Shown: in pieces, positions 36,292-45,267 of the stretch
Position numbering within the stretch: position 1 is the first letter of the stretch
Layout of the letters: each line of letters starts with the position of its first letter
NCBI RefSeq assembly: GCF_001905445.1
Contig: NZ_LIVQ01000005.1
Coordinates: 124,001 to 188,000, forward strand
Direction of reading: 5' to 3'
Origin: Streptomyces sp. CB00455
GTDB taxonomy: Bacteria > Actinomycetota > Actinomycetes > Streptomycetales > Streptomycetaceae
Length of the DNA stretch: 64,000 nucleotides
Made by a program: the position numbers and the translations under genes
The notes under the pieces: model-generated
The model's database searches: none
Seen by the model: only the letters and a program-made list of their open reading frames with translations
Told to the model about the DNA's origin: nothing

Positions 36292-37305
36292 ATGGCCAAC
36301 GAGCCCAACACCATGCCCATCCACAGCGTGTACGCACAGCGGTTCGCCGCCGACCTGGAGACCAACCGCAAGGAGCAGGAGGACGTCTCCGCGCAGATCG
36401 CGGAGCTCGACGCGCGCCTGAAGGAACTGAAGGCGGAGGAGAACTGGCTGGCCGGGGTGCAGGACGCGCTGCCCACCGGCGGGGACCGGGCGGTCGCGGC
36501 CACCGGCCGGGGCGCCGTGAAGAGGGCCCCCGCCCCGGCCCCCGCCGCTGACGGCGCACCGAAGGCGGGCGCCGTCCCCGCACCGCGGCGGGCGAAGAAG
36601 ACCGCGGGGGCGACGGCGCGGACCCGCAAGCCGGTGCAGGCCCAGAAGGCCTCGGGGACGGCCGCCTCCGGCACGAAGGCCAAGGCCGCCGCGCGGTCCG
36701 CTGCCCCGGCCGCGAAGAAAGCCGCCACGGCGGCGGGGAAGAAGACAGCACCGGTGGAGGAGCAGACCGCCCCGGTTGCGGAGAAGACCGCACCGGCAGC
36801 CGGGCGGAAGGCGCCGGAGACGGCCACGAAGGCGGCCGCGAAGACGCTCGCGAAGGCGGCGCCGCAGGAGGAGGCGGCGCGCAAGGCCCCGCGAAAGGCC
36901 TCTGGGAAGACCCCGCAAACGACGCCGCAGACGGCCGTGACCCCCCGGGCGAAGGCGAAGGCGGGCGCCGCCGCGGGCGAACCCCCGTTGCGCGAGCTCG
37001 TCCTGGCCCTGCTGCTCGGCGCCGCGGAGCCCCGCATGGTCAGCGAGGTCACCACCGAACTGGCCGAGACGCACCCCGGCCGCCGCCCCGCCTCCACCCA
37101 GGTGGTGCGCAACACCCTGGAAGCCCTCGCCAAGAAGGGGCTCATCGAGAAGGAGCACAAGCAGGGCTCCGTGATGTACACCGCGATCCCTGCCCCCGCG
37201 AGCGCTCCGGCCACCGACACCGCTGCGGCCACCGGCGCCCCTGCGGCCACCTCTGCGGCTCCGGCTTCCGAGGCGGCGCCCGAGAAGGCGCCTGCGCAGC
37301 CCTAG
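36292..37305 (+). CDS. Histone-H1-like Lys/Ala-rich protein with winged-helix domain
   Basis: 337 aa in three parts. Residues 1-60: coiled coil (RFAADLETNRKEQEDVSAQIAELDARLKELKAEENWL). Residues ~75-225: low-complexity Ala/Lys/Pro/Thr region with many K-x-A-A-K and A-P-A motifs, like bacterial histone-H1 analogues that bind DNA non-specifically. Residues ~228-295: a winged-helix-like domain (LRELVLALLLGAAEPRMVSEVTTEL...STQVVRNTLEALAKKGLIEKEHKQGSVMYTA). An Ala/Thr/Pro tail follows. The order suggests a DNA-binding regulator that oligomerises through the coil and wraps DNA with the tail. ATG 36292. Confidence 0.7.
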   Translation: MANEPNTMPIHSVYAQRFAADLETNRKEQEDVSAQIAELDARLKELKAEENWLAGVQDALPTGGDRAVAATGRGAVKRAPAPAPAADGAPKAGAVPAPRRAKKTAGATARTRKPVQAQKASGTAASGTKAKAAARSAAPAAKKAATAAGKKTAPVEEQTAPVAEKTAPAAGRKAPETATKAAAKTLAKAAPQEEAARKAPRKASGKTPQTTPQTAVTPRAKAKAGAAAGEPPLRELVLALLLGAAEPRMVSEVTTELAETHPGRRPASTQVVRNTLEALAKKGLIEKEHKQGSVMYTAIPAPASAPATDTAAATGAPAATSAAPASEAAPEKAPAQP

Positions 37306-37500
37306 TTCACCCGCACCGGCCGAGGAGCAGCTTTTCGGCCAAGGTCTTGTCGCTTGGCTGAAACCAGTGCAATGCTGTGCCGGCGGTGACCTTCTCCCCT
37401 CCCCCGAGGAGAGGTCAACGGCCCCGCCCACGCACCCCCGCAGGGCGGGGCCGACCGCGCATCCGGCTGCCCTCCCTCGGCAGGGTCGCGGCGATGGCCT
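37306..37500. other. Gap between converging genes
   Basis: No gene seen. Short inverted repeat GGCCGA/TCGGCC (37318-37340) just after the stop of the histone-like gene could act as a weak terminator. Confidence 0.35.
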
Positions 37501-37866
37501 TCAGGCCCCCTCGTCGTAAGTCCCCGCCTCCACCTCCAGGGCGAGTTCCTGGAGGACCTGGATCGAGGAGACGTCCGTACGGCCGCCGTCGTGTGCCATG
37601 GCCAGGCTGGTGAAGGCCAGGCTGAAACCGGCGACCATGGTGTGCAGAGCCGGGCCGAGCGCCTCGGCGACCAGGCGCGCCACCTGCTGCGGGGTGGCCT
37701 CGGCGGGCACACTGATCGACGGCAGCATCTCGTTCAGCAGCTGGGTGACGACACCCGCTTCCGCTTCGGGGACGTCGTCCGCCTCTCCGGCTTCGGCCGC
37801 CCGGCGGATCTCCTGGGATTCGGTGAGGATGCCGATGACTCGCTTGAGGACCTCTGCGCGTTCCAT
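37501..37866 (-). CDS. Hypothetical acidic protein
   Basis: 121 aa, acidic and mostly helical: MERAEVLKRVIGILTESQEIRRAAEAGEADDVPEAEAGVVTQLL, a Pro/Ala region, then a long helix LVAEALGPALHTMVAGFSLAFTSLAMAHDG. No Cys and no known motif. Codon use is typical, ATG 37866. Divergent from the histidine kinase at 38160 with a 293-bp gap. Unknown function. Confidence 0.55.
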   Translation of the reverse strand: MERAEVLKRVIGILTESQEIRRAAEAGEADDVPEAEAGVVTQLLNEMLPSISVPAEATPQQVARLVAEALGPALHTMVAGFSLAFTSLAMAHDGGRTDVSSIQVLQELALEVEAGTYDEGA

Positions 37867-38159
37867 CCTGGGAGGGTAGCCCCGGTACCGGAGCGCGGCC
37901 GAGGAGGCACACCCCGCCCGGGAAGCGGGGGGCCGGCGCGGGCCGATTCAGGGAGGGGTGAGCCCGCAGCCAGGCCCAGCGGCCGGGAGGCCGCTCACCC
38001 ACCGGCCGCCACTTTCCAGCCTATGCCCGGCCGCACCGTACCGCCCGCCGCGGGGCGCGGCCCGGTCTGCCGTGATCACGCCCGGTATGATCGCAAAGCC
38101 GGTTTCGGGGCGGCACGTCTCCGGACACAGGGGGCGGCGACAGTTCGGGGGGACGTCGA
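37867..38159. promoter_or_regulatory. Shared upstream region of 37501-37866 and the histidine kinase
   Basis: 293 bp without a gene. The kinase end contains CAGGGGGCGGCGACAG and GGGGGGACG, a possible ribosome site for ATG 38160. No operator recognised. Confidence 0.3.
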
Positions 38160-39455
38160 ATGGGTCTGCGGGTCAAGATCGGGACGACCATCGCGGCGAC
38201 CTCGACCATCGCGGTGCTGGTCACCGCGGTGCAGGTGCCCGGCATGCTGACCGACCGCGAGCGCGAGACCGTGGCGGAGCGGCTCCAGTTCGCCGAGCGG
38301 ATCTACGACGAGTCCGGGGAGACCCGGTTCGGGCTGCGGCTCAACCCCGCCAACCTGCCTGTTCCGCTGCGCGAACAGCTCGACCGGGGCCGCCGGGCCA
38401 CGCACGTGCAGGACACGCCGCAGGGCAAGCGGATCTGGGCCGGAGCGCCCACGGAGCGCGGCTACCTGGTCATGACGGGCCGGCGCAGCCCCGTCATCGA
38501 CGAGCTGGAGCAGGTGATGTGGAAGTCCGGCGCCGTGGGCGTCGGGGTCGCCGGCCTGATCGGCGTCGCCGTGGCCGCCCGCTTCGGACGCAGGCTGCGG
38601 CTCTCGGCGCAGGCGGCCGAGCGGATCACCCGGGGCGAACTGTCGGCGCGGCTCTCCGAGAAGGGGCGCGACGAGATCACCGTCCTCACCCGCGCCGTGA
38701 ACGCCATGGCCGAGGCGCTCGGCGGCCGGCTCCAGGCCGAGCGCGAGGTCACCGCGAACATCGCGCACGAACTGCGCACCCCCGTCGCCGGTCTGGTCGC
38801 GGCCGCCGGGCTGCTCCCCGAGGGGACGGCGGAGAACATGGTCAGGGAACGGGTGGGCAGGCTCCGCGACTTGGTGGAGGACGTCCTCGAAGTCGCCCGC
38901 CTCGACAACGGCGGCGAGGACGCCGAGATGCGCTGGGTGGAGAGCGGCGTGCTGGCCCGGCGCGCCGCCCGGGCGGCCGTGGAGGGGCGTGCGGTGCCCG
39001 GTCGGCCGGCCCCCGCGGTGCGCGTGGAGGTGGTCCGGGACATGCTCGTGCACACCGATCCGCGTCGCGTGGAGCGCGTGCTGACCAACCTGGTCAGCAA
39101 CTCGCTGCGGCACGGGGCGCAGCCGGTCCTCGTCGAGGTGACGGGCCAGGTGATACGGGTGCGCGACCACGGCTCGGGTTTCCCGGTGCACCTGCTCTCC
39201 CACGGCCCGCAGCGTTTTCGCACCGGCGCCGCGCAGTCGGGGCTGGGGCTGGGGCTGACCATCGCGGCGGCGCAGGCGCAGCTGATCGGTGCCGAACTCC
39301 GGTTCACGAACCCGCCCGGCGGGGGCGCCCAGGCGCTCCTCGATCTCGGTACGCCGCCACCCCGTCGGGCCGACGGCGACAACGACGGCGACCGCGCCGG
39401 CGGCAGCGATGGCGGCAACGGCAGCAACAACAGCAGCAGCGGCGATCCCGCCTGA
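38160..39455 (+). CDS. Orphan sensor histidine kinase
   Basis: 431 aa. Two TM helices (~10-28 and ~122-140) around a short 90-residue extracellular loop, HAMP (~140-190), HisKA with N-I-A-H-E-L-R-T-P (His about 207), then HATPase with N box VLTNLVSNSLRHG, DHGSGFP and GLGLGL. Phosphorylation and ATP motifs are intact. The C-terminus (~410-431) is a Gly/Asn/Ser tail. No response regulator adjoins it, so its partner is elsewhere. ATG 38160. Confidence 0.88.
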   Translation: MGLRVKIGTTIAATSTIAVLVTAVQVPGMLTDRERETVAERLQFAERIYDESGETRFGLRLNPANLPVPLREQLDRGRRATHVQDTPQGKRIWAGAPTERGYLVMTGRRSPVIDELEQVMWKSGAVGVGVAGLIGVAVAARFGRRLRLSAQAAERITRGELSARLSEKGRDEITVLTRAVNAMAEALGGRLQAEREVTANIAHELRTPVAGLVAAAGLLPEGTAENMVRERVGRLRDLVEDVLEVARLDNGGEDAEMRWVESGVLARRAARAAVEGRAVPGRPAPAVRVEVVRDMLVHTDPRRVERVLTNLVSNSLRHGAQPVLVEVTGQVIRVRDHGSGFPVHLLSHGPQRFRTGAAQSGLGLGLTIAAAQAQLIGAELRFTNPPGGGAQALLDLGTPPPRRADGDNDGDRAGGSDGGNGSNNSSSGDPA

Positions 39456-39514
39456 GTCCTCCGCTTCGCCCTGCCTGCGCCCGCGCCTGCCCCGTACCCC
39501 CCGAGTGCCGGGCC

Positions 39515-39907
39515 TCAGCCGGGGAACGCGTCCGCGCTGATGTGAGGCATGGCCGCGCTGGCCACCCGGTAGCGGCTGTCGCCGAGGTGTTCCGAGGCGC
39601 GCAGCCGTACCGTCAGCGGACCGGCCCACTCGTAGTCCCGCGCCTCGCCGTGCCGGGCCAGGGCGTCGGTCAGCTGGAGCCCGATGCCGTCGGCGTGCGG
39701 TGCGAGTTGTCCGTGGACGTCCGGGGGCAGTTCCACCTCGTAGGCGTTGGGCACCACGACCCGGCGGTGGCTGCACACGACCGCCTGCTCGTCGCACTCG
39801 CGGCGCAGGGCTTCGATCAGTTCGACGGGTTCACGGGGCGACACCCGGGCAAGCAGGGCGTCCTCCCACCGCTCGACGGCGTCTTCCCATCTGCTCAGAG
39901 CGTTCAT
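39515..39907 (-). CDS. DUF3662 (FhaA N-terminal-like) domain protein without FHA
   Basis: 130 aa. The sequence VELIEALRRECDEQAVVCSHRRVVVPNAYEVELPPDVHGQL...LADALARHGEARDYEWAGPLTVRLRASEHLGDSRYRV matches the N-terminal domain of FhaA, the phosphopeptide scaffold near cell-wall and division kinases. FhaA continues into an FHA domain; here the protein stops. It may compete or act alone. ATG 39907, ribosome site weak. Confidence 0.75.
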   Translation of the reverse strand: MNALSRWEDAVERWEDALLARVSPREPVELIEALRRECDEQAVVCSHRRVVVPNAYEVELPPDVHGQLAPHADGIGLQLTDALARHGEARDYEWAGPLTVRLRASEHLGDSRYRVASAAMPHISADAFPG

Positions 39908-40075
39908 GGAGCGCGCTTGCCCGCCCGCGCCGCGCCCTACCCCCGGTCCGCCCGCGCATTCGGTGTTTTCCGGCCGCTCCCGGCGCAGATCCGGCCCCGG
40001 AACCGTGCTTCTCAGGGGGCTGCGCGGGTAGCCGACGGGGGACAGTGCGCGCGGCAGAGAGGTGAGGAGCAAGCA

Positions 40076-40525
40076 GTGATCACTCAGGAGCAGCTGGTGG
40101 CCGTGACCGGATGCGCGGCCCACACGGCCCAGGGCCAGCGCGTGGGGGCGGTGGACTACGTCCTGGTGGACGACACCACCGGCCGGCCCGAATGGGCGCG
40201 GATCACCGATCGGGCCTCGGGTCTGGGCGGCGTCTTCGTCCCGCTGCGCGAGGCGGTGCTGGAGGACGGGCGACTGGTGGTCCCGTATGCCGTCGCCGTG
40301 ATCGAGCAGGCCCCGTGCGCGGCGCTGGACTGCGGGAGCGTGCTCTCCGTGGCCGAGGAGGAGCGGTTGTTCGGGCACTACGGCATCAGGGACGTGCGCG
40401 ACGAGGTGAATGCCGAGGGCGGCGCCGGCTGGGCGAAGATGGACCGGGCCCAGACCATCCGGGAGGGCACGGCGGGCCAGGAGCAGGACCGTTCCCGTCT
40501 GCGGTCGGCCCGGCCCGGGCAGTGA
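40076..40525 (+). CDS. PRC-barrel domain protein
   Basis: 149 aa. GTG 40076 has GAGGAGC 5 nt upstream. Residues ~5-95 look like a PRC barrel: beta-rich with QLVAVTGCAAHTAQGQRVGAVDYVLVDDTTGRPEWARIT...GGVFVPLREAVLEDGRLVVPY, the domain known from RimM and photosynthetic reaction centre H subunits, usually a protein- or RNA-interaction module. The C-terminal ~45 residues are polar (YGIRDVRDEVNAEGGAGWAKMDRAQTI). Another PRC-barrel gene lies at 42034-42402. Function unknown. Confidence 0.65.
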   Translation: MITQEQLVAVTGCAAHTAQGQRVGAVDYVLVDDTTGRPEWARITDRASGLGGVFVPLREAVLEDGRLVVPYAVAVIEQAPCAALDCGSVLSVAEEERLFGHYGIRDVRDEVNAEGGAGWAKMDRAQTIREGTAGQEQDRSRLRSARPGQ

Positions 40526-40559
40526 CCCGGGGGGCCGGGGCGGGGCGGTACGGCGCGCG

Positions 40560-41706
40560 TCATCCGGCGGCCGCGGTGGGCGCGGGTGGGGGCGCCTGCC
40601 GGTCCGCCGTCCCGGCCCGTACCTGCTCCGGGCAGGCGATGGCGAGAGCTGCGACGTCGTCGTTGAGGTGACCCCGGGTGTGCAGGTGCAACTCGTCCAG
40701 CAGGGTCCGGATGCGGTCGCGGGCGCCGGTGTGGGGGTGCCGGGCGACGGCCGCAACGAGGTCGAAGAAGGTGCGGCCGGGGTCGCGTGCCTCGGTGATG
40801 CCGTCGGTCGCGGCCAGCAGGCAGGCCCCTGACGGCAGGGTGTGCGCGGTCGCGGGCGGCAGGTGACGTCCGCTGTCGGGCAGTCCGAGGAGGAGTCCCG
40901 CAGGCAGGGGGATCTCCCGGACCCGCCCGTCGTGTTCGATGTGCAGGGGCGGTACGTGGCCGCAGTTGACCAGCGTCATCCTGCCTCCGGCCGTTGCCTG
41001 TACGAGGAGCGCGCTGGCGAAGCGTGCGTCCCCGGTCGCCTCCTGCCGGTGCAGCAGCGACTGGTCCATGCGGCGGGCGACGTCGGTGAGGTCCGCCTCC
41101 TGGTACGCGGCCTCCCGGAAGGCGCCGAGCAGGGTGACGGTGGCATCGACGGCCGGCAGACCCTTGCCGCACACGTCACCGAGGACCACCCGCAGCCCGT
41201 ACGGCGTGGCCAGTGCCTCGTAGAAGTCTCCCCCGACCCGGGCTTCGGGATCAGCCGACCGGTAGGTGCCGGCGACCTGGTACCCGCACACCTGGTCGGG
41301 CAGCTCGCGCAGTACGGCCCGCTGGACCTTGCCCACGGTGGAGCGCAGCCGCTCCAGCCGCTCCAGCCGTTCGTGCTCGCGGTCGCGGGCTGCGGCCGCC
41401 GGTGCCCCGGCCCCCGGTCCTCGGCGTGATGGCGAGCAGCACGCCGAGGACCGGGGGCCGGGGCACCGGGCCCCACCAGCGGAAGGCCGCCAGGGTGACG
41501 ACGGACAGCGCGCCAAAGACGAGGACCCGGGGCCAGGCGTGGCTGGCCGCCGCGAGGGCGGGGACCGCGGCGAGGAGCGGGCCCAGGTGTGTTCCGGGCC
41601 CGGTCCACAGTTCGGCCGCGACCGTCGCCGCCCACAACAGCCAGGGGAGGGCCAGGGCCGTCCGGCGGGCTCCCGTGCGGGCCGCCGGGGCATCGAAACG
41701 CTGCAT
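40560..41706 (-). pseudogene. SpoIIE/PP2C phosphatase gene, frameshifted at a 30-bp inverted repeat
   Basis: The N-terminal part (ATG 41706, GGAGG upstream) gives MQRFDAPAARTGARRTALAL then three hydrophobic helices to ..AAFRWWG. The C-terminal part, in another frame, is a full PP2C_SIG domain: ARVGGDFYEAL, VLGDVCGKGLPAV, MTLVNCGHVPPL, LLAATDGITEARD and LNDDVAAL with all metal-binding Asp. The switch falls in the 71-bp hairpin at 41399-41469; the total length is 1 nt over a multiple of three. Either the gene is broken or the hairpin was mis-sequenced. Intact, it would be a membrane phosphatase for anti-anti-sigma factors. Confidence 0.75.
41399..41469. repeat. Perfect 30-bp inverted repeat, 11-nt loop
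   Basis: Left arm 41399-41428, loop 41429-41439 (atggcgagcag), right arm 41440-41469; all 30 pairs match. It lies inside the phosphatase coding region, where a terminator would not be expected. Confidence 0.95.
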
Positions 41707-42033
41707 GGCCGAACATCCTCCGGAGCAGTGGTCTGAGCCGTCGTACGGAGCCCCCTGTGGTGTGCGGGGGCTCGTACACGGACGGCCTGTCGGGGCGGCC
41801 CGGTCCCGGGCGCCGGGGCCCGTCCATACCCGCGCGGCGGTCCCCCCGTCCCCCTGCCCCGTACGCCGCCGCACCCACCGGGACTTTGGTCCCCCCGGTG
41901 GCGGGCCGTCCGACGCGGATCCGTCGGCGCCCCCGGCCGACCGTGCCGCCGCGGCCCGGCCACCGGACCGGGACGCACCGGGGCCCCCGGCCTGGAGTGG
42001 CCGGGGGCCCCGGTGGTCGTCCGTGGGGAACGC
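41707..42033. other. Gap with terminator of 42034-42402
   Basis: No gene. It includes the phosphatase ribosome site and promoter zone next to 41706 and a strong hairpin at 41976-42015. Confidence 0.4.
41976..42015 (-). terminator. Terminator of the PRC-barrel gene 42034-42402
   Basis: CACCGGGGCCCCCGGCC (41976-41992) pairs over 17 bp with 41999-42015 around loop TGGAGT. It lies 18 nt after the stop of the leftward gene. Confidence 0.75.
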
Positions 42034-42402
42034 TCAGGCGGGCCGCCCCCCGAAGGGGATGCCCGTGCCGTAGTAGCCGCCCAGCTCGTCGCGGTACACG
42101 GGGTCGTCGAGGTGCCGGTCGCGGTCGAACTCGGGAGCGTCCTTGATCTGGCCCCTCGTGCGGTCGACATGGACCTTCCGCTCCTGCGGGTCCACGCTGA
42201 CGACGGTGCTCGCGGGCAGGAGGAGCTTCTTGCCGAAGATCCAGACTCCCGTGTCGACCACCAGGTAGGCGTCGCCTACCTGGTCGGAGTGTTCGTCCAC
42301 CGTGCCGATCCCGCCGTCCGTCGCCTCGACCTTGAAGCCGGTGAGGTCGGTGCCCGCCAGGTAGCCCGAGGTCGACTTGTAGCTCCACACATGCTCAGTC
42401 AC
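42034..42402 (-). CDS. PRC-barrel domain protein (second copy)
   Basis: 122 aa. GTG 42402 with GGAGGAG upstream. Strands: YLAGTDLTGFKVEATDGGIGTVDEHSDQVGDAYLVVDTGVWIFGKKLLLPASTVVSVDPQERKVHVD, a PRC-barrel pattern. The tail EFDRDRHLDDPVYRDELGGYYG is polar. Similar proteins in actinobacteria are stress-linked. It sits between the broken phosphatase and a hypothetical gene, transcribed leftward. Confidence 0.75.
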   Translation of the reverse strand: MTEHVWSYKSTSGYLAGTDLTGFKVEATDGGIGTVDEHSDQVGDAYLVVDTGVWIFGKKLLLPASTVVSVDPQERKVHVDRTRGQIKDAPEFDRDRHLDDPVYRDELGGYYGTGIPFGGRPA

Positions 42403-42503
42403 GCGAATACATCTCCTCCGGTACGGACGGCGGACCGTCGGCTGTCCTTCTCGTGGGTCCGCCCGGACTCCCGCGTGCCCCGCACGCGCCGCCTCACACG
42501 GGG

Positions 42504-42860
42504 TCAGGGCTGCTGGTCGTTGTACCCGCAGACCCAGCCGAGGGCGTCGTGCACACCGAGGGTGAAGTCACGCAGGTCGACCGGGAGGGTGGGATCCCCC
42601 AACTGGACGATGGCGGCGTCGACTTCGGCCGTCAGCAGCTCCAGGTCCGGCACGCCGTGGGCATGAGCGCTCGTGACCGGGGCACGCGCCGTGCGGCCCA
42701 GGGCCCAACGGTAGGCGGCGGCCGCGCCGGCGGCAGACTGCCCGGCCGCTCTCCCGGGCGGCGCCAGCCGCTCCAGCGCGCGATCGACGTCCGCCAGGGG
42801 ACGCACTCCCGCCACGGACCCGGACCTGTCCGGCCCGTCCGTCTCCTCGGGAACGGTCAT
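42504..42860 (-). CDS. Hypothetical protein
   Basis: 118 aa, ATG 42860 with AGAGGTGA upstream. An acidic disordered N-terminus, then helices: VRPLADVDRALERLAPPGRAA, AAAYRWALGRTARAPVTSA, and DLELLTAEVDAAIVQLGDPTLPVDLRDFTLGVHDALGWVCGYND. The conserved-looking end (VHDALGWVCGY) suggests a family, unknown to me. Starts 130 nt downstream of the next leftward phosphatase, so possibly in the same transcript. Confidence 0.6.
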   Translation of the reverse strand: MTVPEETDGPDRSGSVAGVRPLADVDRALERLAPPGRAAGQSAAGAAAAYRWALGRTARAPVTSAHAHGVPDLELLTAEVDAAIVQLGDPTLPVDLRDFTLGVHDALGWVCGYNDQQP

Positions 42861-42990
42861 GTCGCTCACCTCTCCACGCAGCGGTTGGTGCCGTGATGCC
42901 CCACCGACGCCGCTACCCCGTCCCGGCCGCACCACGCCCGGTCCGGCGCGGAACCCGGCGGCGCGGTTCCCGGGCGGGCGCGCCCGCCTC

Positions 42991-45060
42991 TCACGACCCG
43001 TGCCCTATCCGCGCCACGAGGAGGGCGATGTCGTCGTCGGCGGCCACGGGCACGAGGTGGGTGACCAGGGAGTCGCAGATGTGGTCGAGCTGCCGGTCGC
43101 GGCCCGAGAGCAGCTCGGTCAGCTCGGCCAGCCGTTCGTCGAGGTCGTGACCGCGCGCCTCGATGAGCCCGTCGGTGTACAGGACGAGGAGACTCCCCGG
43201 GACCAGGGTGAAATCCGTGGGGGTGAAGTCGATGCCGCCCACGCCCAGGGGGACACCGGGCGGGGTGTCCAGGATCCGGGCGGCGCCGTCCGGTTCGACG
43301 AGGACGGGCGGCGGGTGGCCGGCGCGGGTGATGGTGCAGTGGCCGGTCGCCGGATCGCAGACCACGTAGAGGAAGGTGGCCAGCATCGGCTCGGCGAGGT
43401 CGCTGAGTGCCGCCTCCAGCTGCCGCAGCAGGTGCACGGGGGTGAGGTCGAGGCGGGCGAGGGCCCGTACGGAGGCGGCGAGGCGGCCCATGACCGCGGC
43501 GGCGCCGATGCCGTGGCCCATCACGTCGCCGATGAGCAGCGCCGCCTTGCCGTCGGGAAGGCTGAGGACGTCGTACCAGTCGCCGCCGACCTCGTTGACG
43601 TCGCTGGCCGGGAGGTAGCGGTGGGTCACCGTGATGCCGGGGGGCGGGGTGATGTGCTGCGGCAGCATGCTGCGCTGGAGGATGAGCGCCGTTTCGTGTT
43701 CGCGGTGGTAGAGGCGCGCGTTGTCGATGCTGACGGCGGCGCGGGCGGCGAGTTCCCCGGCGAGGGTGACGTCGTCGGAGACGAACGGGGCGGCTTGCTC
43801 GGCCCGGTAGAAGGTGGCGACGCCCAGCACGGTCTCCCGGGCCACGAGCGGAAGCATGAGCATCGAGTGCACGCCCGCGGCGAGCAGCCGGGCGGGGGCG
43901 CCGGAGTGGCGGGCGGCGGGCGACGTGCTCCACTCGTCGAAGCGGGCAACCAGGAACGGCTGCCGGGCGGCGAGCGCCCGGCTGAAGGGGGCGGCGGCGG
44001 GGAAGGTGAGGGACCCGCCGAGCGGTGTCAGGACGTCGGCGACCGGTGAGCCGAGCGGGGCCTTGCCCAGGCGCCGCAGGGCCGCGCCACCGGTCAGGCC
44101 GGAGCCGGGATCGTCGTCGTCGGCCAGCGCGCCCAGGACGTCGACGGTCACGGCGTCGGCGAGGCGCGGCACGGCGAGCTCGGCGAGCTCCTGGGCCGTA
44201 CGCTCCAGTTCCAGGCTGCCCCCGATGCGGATGCTGGCCTCGCTGAGCAGGCCGAGCCGGCGCCGGCCCGCTTCGGCTTCCGAGTGGTCGCGCTGCTGCT
44301 CGGTGATGTCCAGGAGCGTGGCGATGACCCCGATCGGCAGGCCCGCGGGATCCTCCACGCGGACGTAGGAGCAGGACCACACCCGGTCGTGTTCCGGTTC
44401 GGCCGGGGTGCGTCCGACCCGGCGGCGGTCCAGCACCGGCTCCCCGCCGGCCAGGACCTCCCGCATCGCCGCCTCCATCTCCCCGGCGTTCACCTCGGGC
44501 AGGATCTCCGCCAGCCGCCGTCCCACGTGGGCGGCTTCCGGCAGACCGTTCATCACCTCCAGCGCGGCGTTGACCTGGAGGAACCGCAGCTGGGTGTCGA
44601 GGATGGCGATGCCGACGGGCGAGCGGGCGAACAGGCCCTCCCACACCGCCGAGGAGCCCCGGATGCGCCGTGCCGCGTGCGCGTCGGCGGCGAAGACCAG
44701 CACCGTGGCCGCGCTGTGCCGGCGGTCGGGCACGGGCGCCGCCCAGATCTCCACCTCCAGGGGGTGCCCGTCGTGGTGCCAGGCGGTGACCGTGCCCATC
44801 ACGCCCCGCCCGCCGGCCGCGGTCTCCCACAAGGAGCGTCCCAGGCTGCGGTCGGCGGCCGGCTGGAGGAGGCCGGCGATGTTGCGTCCCAGCACCTGTC
44901 GCGGCGCGTAGCCCAGCAGGTCCTGGGCGACCTGGTTCCAGCGCACGATGGTGCCGTCGGCGCTGGTGGCGATCAGTGCCACGGGCAGCGCGCCGAGCCA
45001 TCCGCCCGCCGCCTGGGCGGCGCTGCTGATGAGGTCCTCGACCGGCATGTGTGCGTTCAT
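42991..45060 (-). CDS. PAS-PAS-GAF-PP2C (SpoIIE-like) phosphatase
   Basis: 689 aa soluble sensor phosphatase. Two PAS domains (~10-125, ALIATSADGTIVRWNQVAQDLLGY; ~140-265, VGIAILDTQLRFLQVNAALEVMNG...GVIATLLDITEQQ), GAF (~285-450), then PP2C_SIG with GGDWYDVLSL, LLIGDVMGHGIGAAAVM, ITRAGHPPPVL, LYTDGLIEARG and ADDDIALLVAR; metal Asp residues intact. It would remove phosphate from a STAS anti-anti-sigma factor in response to light, redox or small molecules. Start ATG 45060 is uncertain (45072 GTG and 45048 ATG are possible). Confidence 0.88.
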   Translation of the reverse strand: MNAHMPVEDLISSAAQAAGGWLGALPVALIATSADGTIVRWNQVAQDLLGYAPRQVLGRNIAGLLQPAADRSLGRSLWETAAGGRGVMGTVTAWHHDGHPLEVEIWAAPVPDRRHSAATVLVFAADAHAARRIRGSSAVWEGLFARSPVGIAILDTQLRFLQVNAALEVMNGLPEAAHVGRRLAEILPEVNAGEMEAAMREVLAGGEPVLDRRRVGRTPAEPEHDRVWSCSYVRVEDPAGLPIGVIATLLDITEQQRDHSEAEAGRRRLGLLSEASIRIGGSLELERTAQELAELAVPRLADAVTVDVLGALADDDDPGSGLTGGAALRRLGKAPLGSPVADVLTPLGGSLTFPAAAPFSRALAARQPFLVARFDEWSTSPAARHSGAPARLLAAGVHSMLMLPLVARETVLGVATFYRAEQAAPFVSDDVTLAGELAARAAVSIDNARLYHREHETALILQRSMLPQHITPPPGITVTHRYLPASDVNEVGGDWYDVLSLPDGKAALLIGDVMGHGIGAAAVMGRLAASVRALARLDLTPVHLLRQLEAALSDLAEPMLATFLYVVCDPATGHCTITRAGHPPPVLVEPDGAARILDTPPGVPLGVGGIDFTPTDFTLVPGSLLVLYTDGLIEARGHDLDERLAELTELLSGRDRQLDHICDSLVTHLVPVAADDDIALLVARIGHGS

Positions 45061-45267
45061 GGGCGCTCGCACTGTGGGAGACCGTGCCCGCTGCGGGCGC
45101 GTACCCGGCGGCCACGGGCTGGAGGATCTGCCGCCCGGGGGTGTCCGGCCGACCGGGCCGGCGGTGCCCCTCCATCGTCGTCCGGCGGACCCGGAACCGC
45201 CTCCCGGCGCCGCGGCGCCGGCGTCCGCGCCCGCCGCCTCCCGGCGCCGCGCCGGCCCCGCCGGGGC

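Noticed and set aside
41399..41469. Transposon or MITE end
   Set aside because: A single 30-bp palindrome with an 11-nt loop, no target duplication, no transposase; a hairpin or duplication scar explains it better.
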